A DNA stretch of 64,000 bases, from the NCBI GenBank assembly GCA_945862265.1, contig CAMAXP010000017.1, forward strand, positions 20,329 to 84,328, written 5' to 3'. The notes beneath the pieces were generated by a model, which did not search any database, had not been told where the DNA came from, and saw only the letters and a list, made by a program, of their open reading frames with translations. This DNA is from Bordetella parapertussis. GTDB taxonomy: Bacteria > Pseudomonadota > Gammaproteobacteria > Burkholderiales > SG8-39. Positions 19,976 through 27,911 of the stretch are shown here, in pieces. The position numbers and the translations under genes are program-made. Every line of letters begins with the position of its first letter. Position 1 is the first letter of the stretch.

Positions 19976-21182
19976 ATGCCCCTGTACACCTACAAAGCAA
20001 TCGACTCGATCGGAAAGTCCGTCCTCGGACGCGTCGATGCGGCGAATTTGTTCGACCTGGAACAACGCCTCTCGCGAATGGGTCTCGATCTGGTGACCGG
20101 CGCGCCGACCCGCCAGACAAGCAGGATTGTCGGTGGCGGGAAAATCACCCGCCAGGACCTCATCAATTTCTGCTTTCACCTGGAACAGCTCACTGGAGCT
20201 GGCGTACCCATCGTTGAAGGACTGATCGACCTCCGGGACAGCATCGAAAACCCCCCGTTTCAAGGAGGTTGCCGGTGGCCTTGTCGAGTCGATCCAGGGG
20301 GGACGCACCCTGTCGCAAGCCCTCGCCGACTATCCGGAGGTATTTGGCCGGGTATTCACCTCGCTCGTCCGCTCAGGCGAGCAGACGGGCAAACTTCCCG
20401 AAGTCCTGAAAAGCCTGACGGAGTCGATCAAATGGGAGGACGAGCTTTCCGCGCAGACGAAGAAAATGCTGATGTACCCGGCTTTCGTGGGAAGCATCGT
20501 TCTTCTGGTGACTTTCTTCCTGATGATCTACCTGGTGCCGCAGATGACGGCCTTCATCAAGAATATGGGCCAGGACCTGCCTCTCCAGACTGTCCTGCTG
20601 ATCCATGTTTCGAATTTCTGCGTGAATTACTGGTGGTTGATCCTGGCAACTCCGCCCTCCATCTTCTTCGGGTTACGGTTTGCCGCCCGTACCAATCCGT
20701 CCATCGAATTCAGGCTCGACAGATACAAGCTCCAACTCCCGATCATCGGCCCAGTCCTCCGGAAAATCATCCTGTCGCGGTTCACCTCGAGCTTCGCGAT
20801 GATGTACGCGTCGGGAATCACCGTCCTGGACGCGATAAGAAGCGCAGAGGAAATCCTGGGCAACCGACCTCTGGAAGAAGCGCTGCGAAGCGCAGGGCAG
20901 CAAATCGCCGACGGAAAAGGAATGACCACGGCCTTTCAGGATGTCGGACTGTTCCCGCCGCTGGTCATCCGGATGCTCAAAATCGGCGAGAACACGGGTG
21001 GCCTAGATACCGCGCTGCTGAATGTGAGCTATTTCTACAACCGCGAAGTCAAGGAATCCATCGGCAAAATGCAGGCAATGATCGAACCATTGCTTACCGT
21101 GGTCCTTGGCGCGTTGCTCGGCTGGGTCATGGTCTCCGTCCTGGGGCCTGTATATGACACCATCAGCAAGATGAAGTTCTAG
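19976..21182 (+). pseudogene. GspF/PilC-type inner-membrane platform protein, frameshifted
   Basis: GspF/PilC is the polytopic platform protein of type II secretion and type IV pili. Frame 1 encodes MPLYTYKAIDSIGKSVLGRV through LIDLRDSIENP (about 92 residues). The protein then continues in the next frame from FKEVAGGLVESIQGGRTLS to TISKMKF. The switch falls at the C6 run 20251-20256; with five C the join reads ENPRFKEV, the normal family sequence, and the product would be 401 residues, the usual length. The second half has both GspF repeats and three membrane helices. The gene is broken as written; a base-calling error in the run cannot be excluded. Confidence 0.85.
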
Positions 21183-21194
21183 TCTTCACCTGCC

Positions 21195-22790
21195 ATGTCC
21201 GACCGTCGTCTCCTCTATTTCACTGCTGACGCCCATCGGGTTTTCCTGTGGCGGGGTGGCAAGCTCGAACACGAGGCGAGTTACACGCCCGACGACAGTG
21301 GCGTCGAAGCATTCCGGGACTTCGCCAAGCTCCACGCAAAGTCGCTCTTCTTTGTGCTTGCAGACCTTGCCGGCGAGGATTTCCATGACGAAATGATCCC
21401 TTGGCTGCGGGGTGCGGATCGCCAAGCTGTCATCGAGCGCCGCCTTGCGCAGCGCTACCGGGATACGCGGCTTGCGGCCACTATTTCCCTTGGGCCGGTG
21501 TCAGTCACAGGGGAGCGCCGCAACGAAAGGCTGTTGCTGGCCTCCTTCACCAACACACAACAGTTTTCTCCGTGGTTGGATGCATTGTCGGACGCCGGCG
21601 CAAAACTTGCGGGTGTCTACTCCACCCCGCTATTGGCGCCACTGCTCGCAGCGCGAATCGCAAAGAAGATCGGGTTAAAGAGTTCCCACGTTTTCGTCGT
21701 TTCGCTGAACAGCGCGGGCTTGCGTCAAAGCTATCTGGAAGACGGGAAACTGCGCTTTGCCCGCCTTGAGCGTACCGTTGAGATGGGCCCGGAGGCACTC
21801 GCCGCCTTTGTCCGATCAGAGACCCTTCGCCTGATGCAGTATTTGTCGAGCCTGCGCGTCCTGCCACGCGACGGCCCGCCCATTACCGCCATAGTGATCA
21901 CGCCCCCAGGGCAGAGGGAAATATTCGATCGATCCCTGCCCTCCGATACCCGGCTTACTTTCCGCACCGTCGAAATCGCCGAAGCGGCAAAATTCTCAGG
22001 CATCAAAGATGCCAAAGGCCTGGGTGCCGAGCAGCTTTACCTGCACCTCCTCGCCAAGGGCGCGCCCAAAGACCAGTTTGCGCGCAGCGAGGATCGCCGA
22101 GGCTACCTCTTTTGGCAGCTTCAGCGCGGCGTTGTAGCGGCCGGTGCGATTGGCCTTGCCGGCTGCCTTGCTGTCGCCGGTTACCGTTGGCTCGATGTAA
22201 TGAGCATCCGCGACTAGACGGACTTGCAACAACGTGAAGCGCAAAACGCCGAGCAGGAATACCAACGGATCACCTCCACTTTCCCGGTGACCCAAACGAC
22301 CACTGACAACCTCAAGGCCACAGTAAACGAATTTCGCATGTTGGCGGCACGCTCTGCCATGCCAGGAGCTTCGTTTGCACACCTCTCCAAGGCTCTTGAG
22401 CAATTCCCCCAGATTGAACTTGACCAGCTGACCTGGCGGGTGGATCGGCCGAGCACCACTGAAAAGAAGGCAGTAAATGCACCCCCCCCCTCTGCGCCGG
22501 CGGGTGGTGCGGCGCCACCTGGCTCAACTAACGCCGGCAGCGCCGATCTCGTCCAAGTTCTGGAAATTTCCGGCCATGTCAGCGCGACCCAGCGATCTGA
22601 CTATCGCGCCGTAACCGCGCAAGTCCAGCGCTTTGCCGGGGTGCTCGTCAGCCAGTCCTATGAACTGCTGCGAACACAATTGCCATTTGACACGACTTCG
22701 GAAGGAACGCTTTCGGGCGATATCGGGTCTTCAGAGAATGGCGAGAATCCCCGCTTCACGATCACCGTTGCCAGGAAGGTGGGGAATTGA
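21195..22790 (+). pseudogene. PilM/PilN (GspL-like) fusion protein interrupted by an amber codon
   Basis: A single 532-codon frame with one internal TAG at 22215-22217. Before it, 340 residues resemble an actin-fold PilM/GspL cytoplasmic domain ending in a membrane helix (VVAAGAIGLAGCLAVAGYRW). After it, the same frame continues directly with the coiled coil DLQQREAQNAEQEYQRI and a periplasmic domain of PilN type ending ISGHVSATQRSDYRAV and FTITVARKVGN. The second part has no membrane anchor and only a TTG without a ribosome site. Two independent genes are therefore unlikely. One change (for example CAG to TAG) would explain it. A C9 run at 22482-22490 encodes a Pro stretch. Family assignment is by layout, not strong motifs. 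Confidence 0.7.
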
Positions 22791-23404
22791 ATTTCACCGC
22801 TGCCGATATCAAGAAGCTCCTTCTGCCACTCGCCATGGCAGCAACCCTGATCGCAGCCGGCGCAGCGCTGGTCTGGTTTGTCGGTCGCCAACTGGCCGAT
22901 GCAAACGTAAAGTTCGCCGCAGTCAAAACCGAGCGCGTACAGGCCAGGGAACGTCTTGCGCGGATCAGCGAGGAAGAGCGGGAAGTCAAGGAAAAGATTG
23001 AAGTCTATCGCCGGCTTCGCGACCTCCACATCATCGGAAAGGAGCGCAGGCTCGACTGGGTCGATGCGATCCAGCGCATCCGCACAAGCCGGGAGATGCT
23101 GGATGTAAGGTATGTCATAGAGCCGCAGAAGTTGCTGACCTCCCTCCCGGGTAAGCCGGGAACCGTTGATTTCAATTCGAGCACGATGCGGCTCGAACTG
23201 GCTTTGCTCCACGAAGGGGACCTGCTTGGTTTTCTGGACGATCTTCGCGACGCTGGAAATGCCTACGTGTCGGTCCATCGGTGCATTGTCACGAAATCAA
23301 ATACCGGCGCCATTCCACCTGGCGCGGTGACCCTCACGCCTCGACTGCGGGCAGAGTGCCTCATCGACCTTATTACCGTCATGGACGCAGGGGCAAAAAC
23401 ATGA
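22787..23404 (+). CDS. PilO/GspM-like inner-membrane assembly protein
   Basis: A 205-residue bitopic protein with an N-terminal helix (LLLPLAMAATLIAAGAALVWF), then a coiled coil rich in Arg/Glu and a periplasmic alpha/beta part. This is the layout of PilO/GspM, which dimerises with PilN in the inner-membrane ring. The start is TTG 22787, overlapping the previous stop as TTGA. The sequence is not close enough to a named family to be certain; position after the PilM/N-like gene and before a PilP-like gene supports the role. Confidence 0.65.
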   Translation: MNFTAADIKKLLLPLAMAATLIAAGAALVWFVGRQLADANVKFAAVKTERVQARERLARISEEEREVKEKIEVYRRLRDLHIIGKERRLDWVDAIQRIRTSREMLDVRYVIEPQKLLTSLPGKPGTVDFNSSTMRLELALLHEGDLLGFLDDLRDAGNAYVSVHRCIVTKSNTGAIPPGAVTLTPRLRAECLIDLITVMDAGAKT

Positions 23405-23847
23405 TCGCCCGCACAATCCTTTATTTGGCAGCAGGTTTTTCTCTCGCAATGCCGGCATATGCGGAGGATCTTGGGCGGCTTTTCTTCACACCGGAACAGC
23501 GTGGTGCCCTGGACGCGCGCCGAAAGGCCCGTATACCCGACAAGCCGACAGCGGTTGTTGTCGAGTCTCCTGTCACAAGAATCGACGGCGTCGTTTCCCG
23601 TACGGGCGGCAAGTCGACCACCTGGGTGAATGGAGAGGCAGTCCCGGAAGGGACGCAACCGGAAGGTCTTCGATTGAGGCCAAAGCGCAACGACAATAGC
23701 AGGATCGTCGTCAATATCGGGGAAACGGATTCCGAAGTGGACCTGAAGATCGGGCAGTCCTTTGATCGTGGCACGGGAGAGGTACGGGACTCCCTCAATG
23801 GCGGAGACCTGCGCGTCAATCGCAGTAAGCCGGGCGGGGGGAAATAA
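23401..23847 (+). CDS. PilP-like exported protein
   Basis: A 148-residue protein with a cleavable signal peptide (TILYLAAGFSLAMPAYA, cut before EDL). The start ATG 23401 overlaps the previous stop by four bases. The mature part has a strand pattern VTRIDGVVSRTGGKSTTWVNG and GLRLRPKRNDNSRIVVNIG, which resembles short periplasmic PilP/GspC-type domains that bind a secretin. The name rests on gene order (M-N-O-P) and general appearance; no diagnostic motif is visible. Its stop overlaps the next start. Confidence 0.55.
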   Translation: MIARTILYLAAGFSLAMPAYAEDLGRLFFTPEQRGALDARRKARIPDKPTAVVVESPVTRIDGVVSRTGGKSTTWVNGEAVPEGTQPEGLRLRPKRNDNSRIVVNIGETDSEVDLKIGQSFDRGTGEVRDSLNGGDLRVNRSKPGGGK

Positions 23848-25739
23848 TGAAGCCCATGCCGTCCGCTCGACGGCAAAGCGGCGCCGCCTTGATGATCTTT
23901 GCGCTTATTCTGGTGCTGGGCACTTCATGGATGCTTGTTTCTGCCCTCAACAACGCAAGCTCCGATCGCAATACGACCACCAGAACCCAGAGCGGCAGTG
24001 CCTTGAAACAAGCCAAGGAAGGACTCATTGGCTACGTAATCACCCAGGCCGCATCCTCAAGCAATGCTATCCCGGGCAAGTTTCCCTGCCCGGAAAACCC
24101 GGCGAATCCCGGAACCGCCAGTGAAGGGGTCGCAGCAACCTCCTGCACGCTGCCTGCGGTTGGCCGGCTGCCGTGGAGGACGATCGGCATAGACAAGCTA
24201 ACAGACGGCAGCGGTGAGCCCTTGTGGTACGTGCTTTCGAGCGGATGGACCGGCACTGCCGGATCGATCAAGATCAACAGTGACACGCCCGGAAACCTGA
24301 CCCTGGACGGCACCGCAAACGCCGCGATTGCATTGATCATTGCACCCGGCGCCCCGATGACGCTCAGCCCGAACGCCAATCAGATTGCAGCGGGCTGCGT
24401 GGCAAGGACGCAGGCAAGAGATGCAAAGTTCGCCTCCGGCCCGCCCGACCTGCGCGACTATCTCGAGTGTCAAAACGCGACTGCCCCGGCCGATGCAACT
24501 TTTGTATCTTCAGTCGTTGACAACGCCACCAATGCAATTTCCAACGACCAGGTGGCAGCCATCACCGTCAGCGACATCATGCCGGCCCTGGATGGCGTGA
24601 TTGCGAAGCGCATCGAAACGGACATTGCGGCAGAAATAGCGTCGGAGTACGGGACGGCCGCCTGGAACGGCAGCAGCAGCGCGAAGCGCTTTCCATTTGC
24701 TGCCTCGTTCACTGACACGTCCTACACACTCAAGGGTGTAGTGGGCAACCGCGGAGGACTGCTGCCCGTCACCTACTCCCAACAACCAGGCGGCACGACG
24801 GACTGTGTGAGCGCATCGGACTCGAGATGCGATCCAACGTTCGTCGCCTGGAACGTCAGCGGGACCCTCGCCTACACAGCCCCCCTGCCAATCACAACAT
24901 CCGGAATCATCAGCACCATCAGCGTTCCGGCCTCCAGCCCGTACATAACCGCAACCATTGTTGCGAACTCCACCGACCCTGGAGGAACTACGAGAGGAAC
25001 GCTCACCAGCCTGAATTGCAGCGCAAGCACCTCAACGACGCTCCGGTGCACCGTTGGATACGGCCGCGCGTGCACCAACTACAATCCACCCGGCTCCACT
25101 TCGACGTGCGGCTCACGTACTGAAACTCCGCGCATCCGGTTGACCGCACGGGCACTCAACGTCGCTCGTGCAGTCAGGACATTTGACGTTTCAGGACTGA
25201 CTGTCGCCACATTCCAAAGCCGCACGACCGCGACATCGTATGGCGCATCTCCGCTTGGCATCCTCCGCAGCGACGGGGACGCAGACATCACTACGGAATG
25301 GGTGCTACCTAGCAAGAGTTGCACAAGCCCTCAAACACCCTCTCTCGGATGCGGCACGTCAACGGGTTACACGATAACAATCCCCATCTCTTTGCTGGCG
25401 GATCATGCCATCATCAATACATCCTCCCCGCAAGGATGGTTTGTCGCCAACGATTGGCACAAGGTAACGTACTTCGCTATCGGCTCCGGGTCCGCTCCAG
25501 GAGGCACTGGAACCTGCTCCGGAGCGTCCTGCCTGACTGTGACCGGCGGGAGTGCTGCGGGCGCGCTGCTGGTGTATGCAGGCAGGGACCTGCTTCTTCC
25601 GGTACCAAATCCGGCCCGCAGACCGAACTCAACGTTGAGCCACTACCTCGAGGGGGCCAATGCCGCACCGGACGACACCTACGAAACCCGATCCGTCAGT
25701 TCGACTTTCAACGATCGGCTGGTTCGAATCTACCCGTGA
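23847..25739 (+). CDS. Large minor pilin-like / PilX-type exported protein
   Basis: A 630-residue protein with an N-terminal hydrophobic helix directly after a short basic leader (RRQSGAALMIFALILVLGTSWMLVSAL). This resembles PilX/GspK-like minor pseudopilins, which keep a glycine before the helix. The helix region continues QAKEGLIGYVITQ and then GKFPCPENP and LPAVGRLPWRTIG, a pattern also seen in the next gene. The bulk is Ser/Thr/Gly-rich with many Cys in pairs, as in secreted or tip proteins. It may sit at the pilus tip. Exact function is unknown. Its stop overlaps the next gene as GTGA. Confidence 0.6.
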   Translation: MKPMPSARRQSGAALMIFALILVLGTSWMLVSALNNASSDRNTTTRTQSGSALKQAKEGLIGYVITQAASSSNAIPGKFPCPENPANPGTASEGVAATSCTLPAVGRLPWRTIGIDKLTDGSGEPLWYVLSSGWTGTAGSIKINSDTPGNLTLDGTANAAIALIIAPGAPMTLSPNANQIAAGCVARTQARDAKFASGPPDLRDYLECQNATAPADATFVSSVVDNATNAISNDQVAAITVSDIMPALDGVIAKRIETDIAAEIASEYGTAAWNGSSSAKRFPFAASFTDTSYTLKGVVGNRGGLLPVTYSQQPGGTTDCVSASDSRCDPTFVAWNVSGTLAYTAPLPITTSGIISTISVPASSPYITATIVANSTDPGGTTRGTLTSLNCSASTSTTLRCTVGYGRACTNYNPPGSTSTCGSRTETPRIRLTARALNVARAVRTFDVSGLTVATFQSRTTATSYGASPLGILRSDGDADITTEWVLPSKSCTSPQTPSLGCGTSTGYTITIPISLLADHAIINTSSPQGWFVANDWHKVTYFAIGSGSAPGGTGTCSGASCLTVTGGSAAGALLVYAGRDLLLPVPNPARRPNSTLSHYLEGANAAPDDTYETRSVSSTFNDRLVRIYP

Positions 25740-26590
25740 CGACCTCTCCCACATTGCAAGCCAAATTGCCGACCTCTGCGGCAAGAGGCTTTACGCTCGT
25801 CGAAATGGCGATTGTGCTGGCCATTGTCGGCGTACTCGTTACCAGCATGATGTTTACCTTGTCCGCCCAGATAGAACAGCGAAGCTTCAACGACACCCAA
25901 AGCCGCCTGGAGTCCGCGCGGGACGCGATACTTGCCTACGCAATCGCAAACGGACGACTGCCGTGTCCAGCCACCAGCGCGTCGGCCGGCGCCGAGGTTC
26001 GGCTTGGACCAGCGGGAGCCTGTGGCCCCCTCAGCCCAACCGATCCCGCTTTCGATTACTACGGTGGGGTCAGTGGAGGCGTGACTGGTGGATTGCTGCC
26101 CGCGGTTACGCTTGGATACCAGCCCATCGACTCATCCGGGTTTGCCTTGGACGGCTGGGGCAACAGGATTCGCTACGCAGTCTCAAGAGTAACCACACCG
26201 TCTTACCCGGCGAATTTTACGAACAAAGCAAACATGCAGACGAACGGACTCACCGTCCTTCCGAACGACCTGATTGTTTGTGCATCTGCAACGGGAATCG
26301 TCCCAGGCGGCAGCCCACCAAGCTGCGGAGCGTCGGCAAGCAATTCGGTTACAAACCAGACCACGGTTGTAGCCCTCCTCTATTCCCCGGGCAAGAACGG
26401 CACAACAGCCGTTACTCTGGGCACGGACGAAGCGGCGAACGAGAACCGCTCCGGAGCCAACGATGCAGTATTCATCTATCACACCCCGGCACCGACAACG
26501 GCGGCAAACGGCGAGTTTGACGATCAGACGCTCTGGATAACGGTAGGAACCCTTTATTCAAAGCTGCTCGCAGCCGGCGTTCTTCCCTGA
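25736..26590 (+). CDS. Prepilin-type minor pilin
   Basis: A 284-residue prepilin. The leader ends ARG before FTLVEMAIVLAIVGVLVTSM, the type IV prepilin signature with Glu at +5 for PilD cleavage and methylation. The globular part contains AILAYAIANGRLPCPATSA, GGLLPAVTLGYQPID and GWGNRIRYAVS. The start is GTG 25736, overlapping the previous stop; the open frame extends 139 codons upstream but only as a shadow of the previous gene. Probably an accessory pilin that primes or caps the fibre. Confidence 0.82.
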   Translation: MTTSPTLQAKLPTSAARGFTLVEMAIVLAIVGVLVTSMMFTLSAQIEQRSFNDTQSRLESARDAILAYAIANGRLPCPATSASAGAEVRLGPAGACGPLSPTDPAFDYYGGVSGGVTGGLLPAVTLGYQPIDSSGFALDGWGNRIRYAVSRVTTPSYPANFTNKANMQTNGLTVLPNDLIVCASATGIVPGGSPPSCGASASNSVTNQTTVVALLYSPGKNGTTAVTLGTDEAANENRSGANDAVFIYHTPAPTTAANGEFDDQTLWITVGTLYSKLLAAGVLP

Positions 26591-26596
26591 GGCGAA

Positions 26597-27892
26597 ATGC
26601 CTCCTATATCTAAGCTTTACAGTCGTCTTCGGACCGCAGGAATCGAACCCGGCGACAGCGAGGAACTGCGCCTCAAAAAGACCGTCCTCATCTTTGCCTG
26701 TGGCCTGATGATCGCAGCAGCCGCAATATGGCTCGCACTCTACAAGGTGCTGGGGCTGCCAATTTCCGCTTCGTGGCCGGTAGCGTTCCAGGCCGCAACG
26801 GTGGTGATGCTCGCTTACTATACGGCAACGCTGAATTTTGAAGTCTTTCGCGCTGTCCAGCTGGGGCTGTTCCTTTTCGTCCCTTTCGTTGTTCAGTGGT
26901 CCATTGGGAATTTCGTATCGGCGAGCGGAATGGCTCTATGGGGGTTGCTCGCCCCGGTAGGCGCAGTCCTCCTGTATTCCGCACGCGAATCCATCCCGTG
27001 GATTGTTGCTTACGTTGTGCTGATGATGGCCACCGGCTATGTCGATTACGAGCTCGCCGGGATGCCGCCGCGGGCGCCCAAGGTTCCACTCTCCACAAGT
27101 GTCATATTCTTTGCGCTGAACTTCACTGCACTGTCCACTCTGGTCTACGCGCTGCTCCGGTTCGCTTTTGTAGAGCGCGAGAAATCTCGGCTCAGGCTGG
27201 AGGAAGCACATGCGCGGCTCGGTGAAGAACAGGAGAGGTCCGAGCGGCTCCTCCTGAATGTCCTCCCTGAGCCAGTGGCAGCCCGGCTGAAGCGCCTGGA
27301 ATCGCCGATCGCCGACCGCTTCCCGGATGTCACGGTCATGTTTGCAGACATCGTTGATTTCACGCGCATGGCGAGCTCGCTGGAGCCTGCGCAGATTTTC
27401 CTGCTCCTGAACCGCCTCTTTTCAGAATTTGATGCAGTGGCCGAACAACTAGGCCTGGAAAAGATCAAGACGATTGGCGACGCTTACATGGTCGCCGGAG
27501 GCCTGTTCCCTGGACCTCCGGAGCATTGCGTGGCGATGACCAAGCTGGCGCTCGCGATGCACGAAATTACGGCACGTGAATTTACATTGGCGGGACACCC
27601 CCTGCAGCTGCGAATCGGGATTGCATCGGGACCTGTCATAGCTGGCGTCGTCGGAACCAAGAAATTCATCTACGACGTCTGGGGAGACACGGTAAATGTA
27701 GCGAGCAGAGTCACCGGGGAATGCGAGCCAGGTCGCATCCAGGTCGACGAAAGGACTCATGCTCGTCTTTCCGGCATCTATGCGTTCGAGGCGCCGCGCA
27801 CCCTTAACTTGAAAGGTAAGGGGTACACAACGGTGTACCAACTTGTCCCGGCCGCGCCGCCTGCGGGACACCCGGTTGCACCAAATATCTGA
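26597..27892 (+). CDS. Membrane-bound class III adenylate cyclase
   Basis: A 431-residue cyclase. The N-terminal 200 residues hold about six membrane helices, followed by a signalling helix (EEAHARLGEEQERSERLLLN, then VLPEPVA). In the catalytic domain the metal Asp residues are in VMFADIVDFTRM and KTIGDAYMVAGG. ATP-type substrate residues are Lys in KIKTIGD and Asp in IYDVWGDTVN. The transition-state Asn and Arg are in VNVASR. This set predicts ATP, not GTP, as substrate, so the product is cAMP. It begins 6 bp after the minor pilin, so it belongs to the pilus operon. Confidence 0.9.
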   Translation: MPPISKLYSRLRTAGIEPGDSEELRLKKTVLIFACGLMIAAAAIWLALYKVLGLPISASWPVAFQAATVVMLAYYTATLNFEVFRAVQLGLFLFVPFVVQWSIGNFVSASGMALWGLLAPVGAVLLYSARESIPWIVAYVVLMMATGYVDYELAGMPPRAPKVPLSTSVIFFALNFTALSTLVYALLRFAFVEREKSRLRLEEAHARLGEEQERSERLLLNVLPEPVAARLKRLESPIADRFPDVTVMFADIVDFTRMASSLEPAQIFLLLNRLFSEFDAVAEQLGLEKIKTIGDAYMVAGGLFPGPPEHCVAMTKLALAMHEITAREFTLAGHPLQLRIGIASGPVIAGVVGTKKFIYDVWGDTVNVASRVTGECEPGRIQVDERTHARLSGIYAFEAPRTLNLKGKGYTTVYQLVPAAPPAGHPVAPNI

Positions 27893-27911
27893 GAACTGGG
27901 TCAGCCCCTGC

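Noticed and set aside
22224..22790. Separate gene starting at TTG 22224
   Set aside because: It lies in the same frame as the preceding gene with one TAG between, and lacks a ribosome site and membrane anchor, so it was treated as the second half of a broken gene.
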